Part shown: piece by piece, positions 45,410-57,510 of the stretch | How positions within the stretch are numbered: position 1 is the stretch's first letter | How the letters are laid out: every line of letters begins with the position of its first letter | NCBI GenBank assembly: GCA_037074705.1 | Contig: CM073594.1 | Location: 62,306,509-62,370,508, forward strand | DNA length: 64,000 nucleotides | Source of the DNA: Zhengitettix transpicula | Taxonomy: Eukaryota > Arthropoda > Insecta > Orthoptera > Tetrigidae | Direction of reading: 5' to 3' | The notes under the pieces: model-generated | What the model saw: only the letters and a program-made list of their open reading frames with translations | The model's database searches: none | What the model was told of the DNA's origin: nothing | Position numbers and translations under genes: made by a program

Positions 45410-45915
45410 TTTTTTTTTTAGGGCAACAGACTACATGAGGGTAATCCACTTAGAGCAACTCCCCTTTAATAGCATAGGAAGGGATTTGAAAGGGGGGATG
45501 CGGAAGGGTAGAGGAAGGTAGCCAAGGGTTAACTAGGGTCCCCGGGCTATATTTTAAGGATCCTACCCGGTATTCGCCTAAAGAAATGCAGGTAAAACCC
45601 TAGAAAAACCTGCATCAGGTAGGTCGGGCATTGGGTACTTGTCCCACGCCCTTCCGATAGCGGGAGAGGAGTTTGCTGTGGGGACGCAGCATTCTCTTCT
45701 CCGTGCCTCGACCAGTTTAGGAGGCAGCTGGCCGACTATTCCAATGGGAATAGCTGACAACTCTTACCGTATGCCCAAGGTCTGTGACCCCGGAACATAC
45801 ACCTCTCAAAACAGGCCGAGGAGCCTCGGCTTGATGGAACCTTAGTTCAAAAACGGAGAGGAAAAGGCATACCCAAAGGTAGCCTCTTCGTATCTCTCCT
45901 AAAAGGTTCTGCCTT
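45410..45915 (-). repeat. family A copy, 10-bp target duplication, no hairpin unit
   Basis: Minus-strand sense copy flanked by ATTATTCTAA at 45,400-45,409 and 45,916-45,925. The plus strand starts with a T-run (the A-tail in sense) and TAGGGCAACAGACTACATG. It covers the whole family and ends at CTCCTAAAAGGTTCTGCCTT, so it lacks the 5' hairpin units. This shows that they are optional. The 68-codon plus frame at 45,639-45,845 and the 60-codon minus frame at 45,578-45,760 overlap and are both intact. The long frame starts at TTG and not ATG. Confidence 0.93.
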
Positions 45916-45925
45916 ATTATTCTAA

Positions 45926-47307
45926 AATATTTCATTCAAACACAACAACGTTTCAGTACAAGAATCAGCTGCGAGGGGGTTGAGTTAACCATTGCTTCAC
46001 AACATCACTATAACTAGATACTTTGGATGTCGATAAAGTCGTAATAATGCACAATGGCTTGTTAAAGCTTGTGTTCTCCGGCGGCTGATCCCTTGTAAAT
46101 GAGCAACTGATGCAGTTGGGAGATTGCCGCCGAACATCTAATTGAAAGGTTAAATCAAACCCAAACTGCGGGCCATGAATTCATTACTTTGCCAGCATTG
46201 ACAAGAGGGAAAAACTCCGCCTGAATTTACCCCTCCAAATAAACCAAAAAAAAAACCCGGCCAACTTCCTAAATTGAAGCTGTTTACTTACGACCGCATA
46301 AATTTCCACCAGTGATATTTCATTCGTCCTCTCGTAGCTCCATCCAATTGCACTTTACGTTCTCATAAAAAAAATATTTAACTGATTTTTTATCAGGTTC
46401 AGATACAAAGAATATTCAGGATTTATTCATCAGGAATTATTAAAGACAAAAAATTGGTGTGTATACTTTAACTCAGTATATAAAAATCTCCTTAAACTAG
46501 GGGTTTGGAAATTCATCAGCTCGTTATAATTAATTCTGGGAAAAATCGGTGAGTTATTATGAGGTAAAGTACAAATATAGGACGCTGAAGCGGAAAAGGG
46601 GTAGAACATAAGAAATTTGTAATAGTCTTTTGGAGAAGAAGGACGACGACTACAACCCCAAACACCCAGTATGAGTAAAGTGTGTCGGAAGCTCTGATTT
46701 CTGTAACAAGTGATTTACTATAGTGCCTATTAAAATTAGAAGCCACTTTGTGTTTCCGCGTGGAGGAAATTGGCCAACGAAAACGTTAAAATACGCTGAG
46801 ATTGTTCGGAAACGCTGTTTGTCCCGTCCGTCATTTCAAGCGTTCTGTTTTTTGGATTCAAGGAAATATCAGCTAAGTCACTTCTAATTTCAAGCGTCCT
46901 ATTTTCTACTGTGTTTTAGCTGCTTGAAAGTAATAATGGCGACCAGGGATAAGATGATTAATATAGTTTAAAGATTGAATTTTTTTTTATAGCAGTAGAA
47001 TCAGAAAAAGTGCTAATGTCAACAGCGGACACGGAATCAGCTGGAGGGGTTGAGGGTGAAGGAGCACTCGGAACGCAATCTGGAGTGTCATCGTGAATGG
47101 TTTACCATAGATCTACTTGTGCCTGAGCGCCGCCTGTGTAATAATGACGTCACTTTCTCGTAGTGTCGCATTATCTCGGATTCCTCGCCGATGTTGTGTT
47201 GTATTATACACACGCGTCCTCTGTATTATCTTTCGTACATTTACCGTATTCACCGTTCAAACTATTCGTTTACAAAAACCTTTTTACAAGTGACCTTTTC
47301 GTGTATA
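45926..47307. other. no gene seen; possible conserved patch
   Basis: Just right of the A copy, CAACAACGTTTCAGTACAAG (about 45,942-45,962) is one more GAAACGTT-type site on the minus strand. The patch at 46,050-46,230 (CCGGCGGCTGATCCC, GATTGCCGCCGAACATCTAA, CCATGAATTCATTACTTTGC) has the look of a conserved non-coding element. A short diverged direct repeat of TTTCAAGCGTTCTGTTTTTT lies at about 46,836 and 46,900. The rest shows nothing. Confidence 0.4.
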
Positions 47308-48591
47308 CCACTGTGATCAAAAAGTAAGGTGAAATTGTCATTTAAAACTCCCGCGAATTAGGAAGGCAGGTAAATTTTTTTTCCTAGGTTGGTAGGACTG
47401 TCTAAAATATTTGCCAAGCGTCTGTTTGTTAAAAGGTTTAATTATCTCCAAGTTACACGTTTTTTTGTAAACAACCAAAAGTGAATTTTTCGATTTTCGC
47501 AATGGGTGATTTTGTTGAGCAAAGAAATTGCATCAAATTTTGTTTGCGGAACGAATATTCCTGTGAAAACACGTTCAAAATGTTGAGGAAGGCCTTTGGT
47601 TATCAAACTATGGCACAAAAAAACGTTTACAAAAGGTATAACATGTTCAAAGAAGGCCGAGAACGCGTTGAAGATGAACCGCGCTCTGGACAACCATCAA
47701 CGTCTACCGACGACGGCCACGTGCAAAAAATCAAAGATTTGGTGCTTGTAAATCGTCGACGGACAATTAGAGATCTCGCTGATAGTGTTGGAATATCATT
47801 TTTCTCAGCCCAAACCATTTTGAAGAATGTTTTGTCTCTCAAACGCGTCAAGTCTCGATTGGTGCCAAAATCCCTCAATTTTTGGGGGAAAAAAGCGTCG
47901 CGTTGATGTGTGTGAAACTTTTCTGTCTATCAGGGCCACTTGAAATGCATCATTACTGGAGACGAGACTTGGATTTACGCATACGTCCGTGAAACCACCG
48001 ACCAATCCAACGTATACCGTGCAAAAGGTGAAGCAATACCGAAAAGACCACGGCAAAGTCGATCAAAAATCAAGGTCATGTTGACAGTTTTCTTTGATTG
48101 TCGTGGTGTGGTGCACTATGAATTCCTTCCGCCGGGCCAAACTGTCAACAAAGAATATTATTCGAGCGTTATGCGTCGTTTGCGTGAAGCTAATCGTCTA
48201 AAACGGCCGGAATTATGGGCGTACAACTCTTCGTCCCTTCATCACGATAATGCACCATGTCATACTCCATTGGTTCTTCGCTACTTTTTTGCCAAAAACT
48301 CGACTCATATCGACTCGCTCCGTGCGACTTCTGGCTATTCAGAATACTCAAAAGGCCAATGCGGGGACGCCGTTTTGACACTATTGAGGAGATAAAAACC
48401 GAATCGAAGAAGGTCTTGAAGGCTATACCGGAAAAAGACTATTCCGGCTGTTTCGAGGACTGGAAAAAGCATTGTAAAAAGTGCGTTTTATCGGACGGGG
48501 ATTACTTTGAAGGTGATGATTTTGATTTGGAAGAATAAATTAAGAATTTATATTTTATAAATATATTCACCTTACTTTTTGTTCTCAGTGG
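47308..48591 (+). mobile_element. mariner transposon 2, complete, inactivated
   Basis: A 1284-bp mariner of a different lineage from the 40-kb one. The TIRs are CCACTGTGATCAAAAAGTAA on the left and, on the complementary strand, CCACTGAGAACAAAAAGTAA on the right, pairing over about 26 bp with two mismatches. TA flanks the element at 47,306-47,307 and 48,592-48,593. It carries a single transposase gene with several lesions. Confidence 0.95.
47502..48538 (+). pseudogene. mariner 2 transposase, several frameshifts and a deletion
   Basis: The ATG at 47,502 starts [19 protein letters not shown]. The DNA-binding part is recognisable by [32 protein letters not shown] and [15 protein letters not shown]. 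Around 47,890-47,945 the frame changes and meets stops, before the first catalytic Asp in IITGDETWIYAY. The second Asp is in LHHDNAPCHT (about 48,240-48,262). Between it and the third Asp, part of the usual linker and the YSPDL segment is missing near 48,305-48,318. The frame then shifts to reach RLAPCDFWLF, and the protein closes with DYSGCFEDWKKHCKKCV and a stop at 48,536-48,538. Because of the linker deletion the D-to-D spacing is shorter than 34 residues, so this copy could not be repaired by frame correction alone. It shares only general mariner motifs with the 40-kb copy. Confidence 0.93.
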
Positions 48592-48593
48592 TA

Positions 48594-51500
48594 GATGGAT
48601 TTCTCGAATAATGACGAATGGCGGATTGAAAACGAGTGGTAATCCGGTCTCTTAAGGCGCCAAGTGAATTATAGGAAATTATTATTATACTACCTGTCAC
48701 ATATCCAATGAGCATCTACATCGACTCTGTAACTGTTAATTTCGTAGGGCTTGTGTTAAGCTAACTGGAGAGATTTTTAGGGAGAGTACTCGAGCAGAAC
48801 GACGAGTGGAAGGACAGAAGTAAATCCTGGAACTTAAAAGAGGAAGCCGATTGTGTGGAAAAGCTGATAATTGTTCGAGGAACCGCCACTGTAATTATTT
48901 AGTTGTTGTAACGTGTTAGTCTTCCCGGGGAAGAAGAACCTTCTCTTTAGGCGACGGAGGCTGCTTCTTGCTGCATCCAGCAGAAACCTTGCTCTTTTGT
49001 TCGTACGGAAGCTGAAGCGCCGCCTGTATGGAGAGCCATCGAGATTCGCCCTCTTGTGGCCTACATTCAAGGTCGCTGTCTGTTGTGTTTATGCCAGAAT
49101 ATCATGACCACGGTGTGAAAGATGTGCTGCGAGTCACACCCCCAGTCCCATCGAGGTGGTGATTTCCACACGTTCCTGCACTTGATGGTTGGTGCCTTTA
49201 AAACGGAACGTGGTGTGTCTACAAGCAGTGATGCAACCTTGTAATATTATTAATTAATATAAGGGCTTTTATAATAATTTATCCACGCTTATGTTAATCC
49301 TCACTGTTAAAAAAAGTCACACCCACGATCAGAGCTGTATCGATCGCAAAGCTGCCTCCTTGCAGAATGGTGGTGGAACGTCGTTTTAAAAATACCCCAA
49401 ATAAAGCTACGGAAAATCGGCTGTTAAATTTATAATATTAAGCCCATGATAATGAAAAACAACATTGGAGCATCAGGCAGAACAAAATTAATCATTTACA
49501 AATAAATTAATACGTTTTGTTTGTTGGGACTTCATAAGGTTTACAAAATTTGTTAAAAAATACATGATACCGTTATTAATAATTTAAGAACAACAGTACT
49601 ATAATACTCCCAAGTTCTTTCATTAAATAATTAAATTAATATATATATATTTGAAAAGGAAATTTTCGGTTAAAATAGTCAGAAGATTAAATTGAGGGGA
49701 AATATTTTCCAGTCTTAATACCCTGAGCGGTGAAATTATTTTTCAAAAGCGGCCTACAGTTTCCACGATTTAGACAAGAAAACCCCACGAAAATTATTTC
49801 GGGTTCTTAGTTCTGTGGTACTGTGAAATAATTTTTTGGTGATTAATTACATTTATAGTTGAATTATTGTAATTTTTTGGAATCAACGAGTCATTATTAC
49901 TTACAAAAAATATTAGACTAATTAATTAATTGACAATTTTTAATCAGTATATGAGAACTGTAAGTAGATTATGTCTCAATTAAAATGTTTTAATTAAATG
50001 TTAATTAAAATAAAAAATTTAAAACTTAATATTTATAATTAAAAATTTACGTCCCTTTTGTATTTGTTTTTATATTGATTTATTTACAGCCGCATTAACT
50101 TCTCCGGTCATTAGCGACTCTTTATGGTTACTCATTTTAACTTTTCAGGGAACTAATTTGAAAATTATTAACTTTTTTAATAGTCAAATGCAGACAAAAT
50201 AAGTAAATACAAGTTAAACATTTATATAGTCACTTCTTTAGTCTGTATTTGGCTTTTTTTCTCAGTATTAAATTTTAAATAATTTGAAAAATGGTCTAAT
50301 GACCTTTTATACCTCTTTATACCTCATAATAATCTGTAATGGATTTTAATGCGAATATAAATAAATTCTCAGATGATTTTGACATGGTAAACTGATGAAA
50401 TAAGTTATGAACGTTTAATTAATTTTTGAATGTATTAGCATTAAATATATTTAATAAATAAATTAATTTATCATTTTCAGAATAAAACTGCTGAACTTGG
50501 GTTAAATAACCAACAAACATGAATCCATGTTTTGGGATTGTTTCTACGCTTGCTAGTTATTATTATAGTCTGATTAAATCGTATTTAAATATATTTCATT
50601 ACTGAATATCGGAAAATGTTTAATAATTTTCAATTGAATTAATACAGTTGGAACTATATGATTACGCTGTTTCTACCCTAATTTTGGAAATCATCAGGTG
50701 AAAAATAGTAGAAAAGAATAAGAAGAAAAACCTTAATGATTAATACGAAGACCTAAAATTTATTAAATTATGTTTAAAATTATGATTGATTACATTTACA
50801 ATATTTTTTAATAGCACATAAAATGATTTTGAATAAATTTCAAAATGGCTTCCATACCTGCCATAAACGCCAAATGAATATCAACATTAAAAAGTATCTG
50901 TATATTTTGTTACTACAATTTGATAAGATGAACCCAACCTTATTATTTTTTTGAGCGGGGTGGGAGAAATGAGGAGAAACCCTCAGGGAACTTTTGCACA
51001 CGGCTGTCAATTTTTCACTCTTAAAAATAAAGTTGACGAATAATTTAGTGACGAAGGTTTTTTTTCCTTAATGGAACACGAGATAACATCTATGTTGTGC
51101 TGTCTTCAATAAACCGAAAAAGGTACAGCCATTAATTTATTAAAGGTCGATTTTACGAGCTGTGTTATTTTAGCTGGTAGAATATATTCTCATTTTTATA
51201 AAAGGCAAGAAGCAAAAATTTACATTGATGGATTAAATTAGCAAACTGATTGAAGTTTTTTTTATCATAAGGCAATATTTTGTTTTTTGATGTATTACGT
51301 TACGGTTTTTATGGTAACTTATATTTGAACTTGACTAAGATTTAATTTCAAAAATATTTTAATTGTATAACAATTAATTAAAATATATATTGTATACACA
51401 GGAAATATTTGAAATTTTACTCAATTTATTTTTACAAAATTAGTTATGTCTGATATTATGAGAAAAGTTTAGAAAAGTATAAAAAATATAAACAAAATCA

Positions 51501-53097
51501 ATTTTTTTTAAGATTTTGAACAAAATTTTTTTTTTCAAAGCTTGTTTGAATTTTAGATTCATTGTGCATCCGAGGAAGACATAAATTAAGGTTGTAATTT
51601 TGGCAGCTCCTGGATTGACTTTTTTTTCTGAATTTTGACAGATTCCTTTAGAACTGAAGAGTCTTGGTAGATTTTTATCTATGCTTAAGTTAACATGGTA
51701 CTGGAAGCTGCTTTTGTATTTAAATGTGACGGTTACTATTTTTCGCGAGATAGATTAAATAATTCACTCAAAAAGGATCGTTGAATTGAATGGAGAAACA
51801 AAAAAAAACCGTGTCTCATTGTACATTGAAGGTGAAACCGAGAAACCAAATTTTATTTCACTTAAAATAAAGACGTGAACACGTGGACGTCGCAAACATC
51901 GATTACTATTCATCGACCACTGTGCTTGGCTTCATTGAATATAAGAGCGAGCAGACGTGTTGGGGATTTTAAGTTGGCCTCGTTGGCTACATTCCCAGTG
52001 GGCGGACGATCCAGACGGGAAAGGCATAAAACCAAGTGCGTGTGTACTTGTATTTGTGGTCACAAGCTTGGATCCATTCTTATTGGTCCATAAAACGATT
52101 ATTGCATTTTTTTATTCATACTTACAACGCTCTTGTGATTTACATTCGAAATTAATAATTGGTAATGGACAAAAGTCAGTCATTTCGATAATATCTGATG
52201 CAGGGTCAGATTAATAAGTTCATATAATAGATAGGAGAAGACGCTGGTAGTATTTTCAGCCACTCAGTTCCGTAGGTTTTTCGTTTCTACTACCGTCAGG
52301 ACAAACAGTTGGTATCATAGAAACTATGAGAATAAGACGTTTCCAAATGAAAGCCAATATAAATCAAAACCATGTTGGATGTAGTTCACGTAACTTTTTA
52401 TAATATGGTAACTCGATTCGCTTGCCGCCCATGAACGAGATGCACAAGACGCCCTGAAATACTCAACATAATCCACTGTGTGCGTGTTGAGTGATCGAGG
52501 AGTCAAACTGGGAATAACCAATGTCTGGTGGTTTCAAATTTTTGTTTCATGCACAAAACTGAGCCAAGAATAAAATAAAGGTAATAAAGGTGTCACCTCG
52601 TTTTCTGGCAGCGATGGGCTAAGTGACCGGTTTGGATTATTTTCAGTCAAAATCGATGACAAAACTGTTGGTTAATGATAGGACCACGACTAAAATTTCC
52701 ACAACAGTCTTTGTAGGCGCAACGTGGTTCGTAGACTGTGTAAATGAAAGATTTTTTGGGGGTGGTCCACTAATAAATATACAGATAAAATATTTATTAA
52801 GTGGACGGACAATAACCGGAGGCTGTTATGAATTCTCATTGGACTCTTTCAGGAGAGGAAATATGGTAAATAAGCCGATTACATTTGGGGAAAAATTTTC
52901 TTCCATCTATGAAGCTCACCAGTGCTGTTAAATGGTGAGAAGAGTACAGTTGAAGAACAAACTTTCATCAGACGTTTTTAATATTATCATAATCTGAAAG
53001 GTGAATGGCTCCCAGGAAGAAGTCACTTACAAATAGGATACCGCCGTATCAAACAAGTATTTTGATGACCTCACGAAAGTGTTTTTTTTTTGGACAG
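48594..53097. other. no gene seen; long AT-rich stretch
   Basis: The part 48.6-49.2 kb is mixed in composition, with no recognisable coding. 49.2-51.85 kb is very AT-rich, with a weak family F fragment at about 50,216-50,270. 51.9-53.05 kb is mixed, with several 65-100 codon frames that have no domain. No gene or terminal-repeat element is supported. Confidence 0.5.
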
Positions 53098-53416
53098 TTT
53101 GAAACAGTGGATCAAATTCTGGGCGACGCTTATCGAGCTGAAAGGAGTCTTATATTGTGAAATAATGCATCTGCCGTTTGAAGTGGAGGGGTGGTTGCGT
53201 GGTGGTGAGTCCAAGTCCAGCCCCACGTGTGGGCTCGGGTGGGTATTGATTGACAGCGGCCATGTGGCGGTCGCCATGGCGACGCGTTTGGGGCCGGGCT
53301 CAGTGCGCGGCTGGCGGCGGCCGTGGCGAGACCTCGAGGACCTCACCACGGCACGCTACGGTCTCGCCCGCCTGGTGGCGGCCTGGCGGCTGCGGCGCCC
53401 TCTCGACCACGCCGAC
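53098..53416 (+). CDS. candidate coding exon in GC-rich island, unidentified
   Basis: The reading frame VAVAMATRLGPG ... RDLEDLTTARYGLARLVAA then WRLRRPLDHADMG is open to 53,428. In its last 55 codons it has strongly GC-biased third positions, which is the pattern expected of a real exon in this AT-rich window. A good splice donor (CCT|GTAAGC at about 53,416) precedes the in-frame stop. Possible acceptors are TTTTTTTTTGGACAG ending at 53,097 and TTGATTGACAG ending at 53,256, so the exon may start at either. Overlapping frames on both strands are also open because of the high GC content. I do not recognise the protein, and no neighbouring exon can be linked to it. A CpG island or promoter without coding is the main alternative. 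Confidence 0.35.
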
Positions 53417-56400
53417 ATGGGCCTGTAAGCGTTGCTTTGTCTGTGCTGTGCTGAGCTGTGCCGACGGCGCCGGCCCGCAAGGGGGAAGAGACTGCTTCGC
53501 ATCTGCTCTATTCCGCACCTCACCACCTCGTATCGATTCCCGCGGGGGCCGGCAACCCTGCACGCCATCTTCCTCCCGCCGCTCGCTTCTCTGCCTCAGT
53601 GTCGTTTCTTTTCAGTTTTTATTTGTGCAGCAAGCTCTTTTTTCTTTGCGTTTTTTGATCGGTCTGCAGTGGCACGAGGTGACCGCCGCGGCACCTCAGA
53701 TTCCGAGTTTGAAACGGCTTGTGTGTTGTAATTTTAGCAAGGATATTGTTGTTCGTGTATTCCGTTATTTGTGTTACGGGACCTGATGGTAAAAGTAGAC
53801 AACTCATGCATCCAAGTACACGTGAAATGTTGACGAAATACAATACTGATCGATGTCAGAATCGAAGAAATTACAAGATGAGGCAAAACGTGCTTCTACA
53901 AGTGTAATATCACGACATATAACTTTTTAATAAAAAATGAGAACTTGAAAACTATATGACAAGGAAAAGATGAATCAGTAAAACAGTGTCATATTAAAAA
54001 ATAAAGTTATGAGAACAAATTTCCGGTTAAAATATTTTCTCAAGGAGTAACAAGCCTTTGTCTCAGAGAGTAACGAAATTATGATTGAAACTGGGACGAG
54101 AATAAAATGTAAAAATATATTAGGTTAAAGACTAAACATAAAACAGCAATGTTGCATAACTTCAGTGGAAAAAATTAGCAGAGATATTCAAAAGAGGTTA
54201 ACAAAAATATTTTACTCAGAGGAAAACGGTGAATTAGTAAAACAATATGAAATTTTAAAATAAAAAATTTGGAATAACTGTTGATGTACGATAACGGTAA
54301 CTTTTTGCGGATTCATTTAAATAAATTGTTTTTACGAAAAAATTTATGCATGTTCCTAGCTATAGTTAGTTTATTTAATTTTCTCTGGCTTTCTTTATAC
54401 TAAACTATTATATGTAACACTGGTGTTGTTTTTCGGCCCCTATAAGAAATGAACGTAAGAGAGCTGAAGCTGGTACAGAAAAAAAAGGTTATGGAAACAA
54501 CGGTGAACGTGGAACGTGTTGTATTGAAGATAGAGGGAGAGAAAGACCGTATAAAGGGAATAAGAACGTGTTACTAGAGACGGATCAAAATGAAAGAAAG
54601 AATGTGGTAAAATAGCATGAAAAATGTTAAGATGAACCTGGGTCAAAAATGAAGAGAAAGGAGAAACGATGTTAATGGACAGAATGCGGAATTAGACGCA
54701 AAGAAAGTAGCTGGATCCGATAACACCATTAATAAAATGAAATTGAAGATAAATTTCCATATATAAAAATATAAAAACATGATTCAGTATAAATAATATG
54801 TAAAATTTGTTCATATATGTGAAAATGATTCGATTTCCAGCAGAATCCTGGAAATAAGGATCAAATTTGTTCATCCTAAGTCATGCAGTGAAACATATTT
54901 ATGTTAATTTTACTGCGTTGTCCTTCAATACCCTTGGAAATTGGGGGAAAATTCGAACAGGAAAATTCTTGCTAAAACTCTTGGATTTTACAAATGAATG
55001 GAAACGGCATCGAGAATATTTTATGAATTTTATAAAATGGTTTTACATCATGTAGGTGATTGTGTGTACGAATTGACGTTAAAGGACAAGAAATTGGTGT
55101 AAAATTTATTGTTTACTGACGGTTATTGAATTCAATTCAAACCAATTGTTACTATTTTTTATTTATTTTACATTCCTTATTAATAGAAAAAATTTCGAAT
55201 TCATTTATAGATTGTAAAAATAAAAACATATATTCGATTTTTTTGCCCATTATTCACCATAGGAAATTAATTTATTTTATTGTAGACAGAAAAGTAATTT
55301 TTTCTATTAAGTATTCCCACATAATTCGTACACATCACCACCTACGAGATACTGTAGGGGTTGTGGTTGAAACTCGATGGAATCTGTAGACTTTGTGCAC
55401 TGCTTTCATTGTTACTGCAAAAAAACACATTTATGTTAATAAAAACTTAAATAATAAAGCTTTTTACGTGTAGTAAACGCTGGAGCAGTCCTCAGGGCAT
55501 CATAATTGTCTAATTTCTTGATTTCACAAGAGACTTATCAATTTATCAAGTAATTTATCCATTTTAGTAATATATATATATATATATATATAAAGAAATG
55601 CCTGACGACAGTTCCAGTAACATTTGTCTTTTTGTTATGCACTAAATTTGTACAATTGTTTTACATAAAAAAATTCATGCTTTTTTAACATTTTTGGTTT
55701 CGTAATGTGTATTGTGGAAAAATATGCTGGTTTGTGTTTTATTTCTAAGACAGAACAAAGTTGCAACAGTTACATGTTCCCCCGCCCCCAGTTTTCTTAT
55801 GTATGTTTTTATATCCGTGGAATAAAATAATAAACAATGTTTGACCCCCAATTAAAAAAAGAACGATAATTAAAATCCAGGTTAATTTTGGTTGCGCATG
55901 AAACCTGATTTTCTATTTACAAATGTCAACTGGGGACAGCGGAAGGCAACAGAAGACAAGGAAAAGAAAGCAAGAATAGGGTATTTAATCATTTATAAAT
56001 GACCGGATTATAGTGTAGGGGTAAAAGGTAACAGATTTTTAAAGTATATGAATCGATACCAAGTACCACCCCCCTTCTCTTGTGTTGCGTCAGGACCTGC
56101 GTGATAGATATCGTCTCTGGATCTAAACTTGTACCGTCCTGGTCAAGGACGTTTGTGTTTATTTTGAGTCTTCTAAATGTTATAGAACTGCTGTAAGCTT
56201 TTTGTTTGTGGAGCAACCTGAATAAGATCTAAATTAATCTGGTTCTTTGACAGGAAATAATTTGAAAATATTTTTACACTTTAGATACAGTAAAATTATC
56301 GTAATTAATAATAGAAATTTAGACCTTATTTGTGAGTTCATTTAAATTCAGGTATTTACGTCTACTATATCAAATTTTATATTAGTAGGGTTGAATTTGA

Positions 56401-56660
56401 TTGCTTATAATTTATTTTTCATTCCATGGAAATTTTTTCAGATGATCATTGAAGTAAACAAAATGATAGTAAATATTTTCGCCATATTATATATATACCA
56501 TATTATATAAAATCAAGCATGATGCATGGAGAATTGTTATTCAAATTTTATATAAAAAACTGCGCATTTAATATTATGTCTTGTAAGTTATCCGTTGCTC
56601 CGTCAAATATTGATCGAAATATCTTATTTATAAATGTAAGTAATAGTCTGTCTATCTTCG
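53417..56660. other. no gene seen; GC island then AT-rich
   Basis: 53,417-53,720 continues the GC-rich island (possible intron or 5' regulatory DNA of the candidate exon). Beyond it the DNA is AT-rich. Two diverged copies of GATGAATCAGTAAAACAGTG occur at about 53,969 and 54,229. A purine-rich stretch lies at 54,440-54,670. A (TA)n run of about 24 bases is at 55,570-55,594. No gene is supported. Confidence 0.5.
55570..55594. repeat. (TA)n microsatellite
   Basis: Uninterrupted TA run of about 24 bases. Confidence 0.9.
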
Positions 56661-56664
56661 CTTC

Positions 56665-56765
56665 GAAGTGCATCGATAGGAACCGAGACTCGAGTTACGC
56701 CACTCGGGGAGGGGGGTTGCGTGTTGCGGGCTTGCATATCGTCCGCCCCTCTCACTAGCTTTCTG
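56665..56765 (+). repeat. local direct repeat, unit 1 copy a
   Basis: Contains CCGAGACTCGAGTTACGCCA and GTTGCGTGTTGCGGGCTTGC. A diverged copy is at 57,259-57,330 in the same orientation, about 590 bp away. Confidence 0.6.
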
Positions 56766-57258
56766 ATTACATATTTTCGTTTCTCGATTAAAGTAATTGC
56801 ACGGGAAACGATATGAATTTATGTGATTGACGACGATAAGGCAACATCGAATAAATTTTAATTAAAAATTAGTCGCATGCAGGGGGATTAGGGTCGGATG
56901 TTGTCTGAGTGTAAAATAAATGAAATGATTAAGATGTATTTCAACACACGACGTTGAATAATTTTACTTTAAACTGATAGGATTGTTTTACGATCATGCT
57001 ATGTATTGTCCATGTTTATGGTACCCGCGGAAACATTAATAACCGCAATGAACTTAAAATTTGTTTTGTAAATGTATGCAAAACATTTACAATTTAAGGA
57101 AGATCTTACATCATATTTCTTATACAGTAGATTAGAAATTTAGACAGTTTAGTATCTATGATAATACTTGGAACTCTTAAATATTAAATCCGTGTTTATT
57201 AAAAAAAATTATTTCAAATTTTGGCTATAAAAAAGTAACGGTCAATCTTTCCTCAGAA

Positions 57259-57510
57259 GTGAATTGGGACGGAGACTCAAATTACGTGACGGCGTTGCGT
57301 ATTGCGGGCTTGCATATATTCCCACAATTTTTCTCTTTATTTATATTAAATTACATATTCATTGCATATGTAAAGCATGTCAGCTTCAACCATCGATCAT
57401 TGTACGCTCTACTGTTATTCAGGAACAATCGACAATCAGTATTGTCTCTCGCACTACGTCACTTCCTCTTGGCTCGTTGTATGGCTTGATGATTCTCATT
57501 ACTTGAAATC
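57259..57510 (+). repeat. local direct repeats, unit 1 copy b and unit 2 copy a
   Basis: 57,259-57,330 (CGGAGACTCAAATTACGTGA, GTTGCGTATTGCGGGCTTGC) repeats the 56.7-kb unit. 57,395-57,510 (TGTTATTCAGGAACAATCGA, CAATCAGTATTG, ACTACGTCACTTCCTCTTGG) recurs at 58,165-58,292. Together they suggest a larger diverged duplication or parts of one unrecognised mobile element. Confidence 0.6.

Noticed and set aside
45639..45845. 68-codon frame recurring in family A copies as a conserved host protein
   Set aside because: It occurs only inside a dispersed repeat, starts at TTG, overlaps an open frame on the other strand, and has no recognisable domain. Described as part of the repeat instead.
53250..53786. 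178-codon frame as a single gene
   Set aside because: High GC content keeps several frames open. Its codon pattern is less natural than that of the overlapping frame ending at 53,428.
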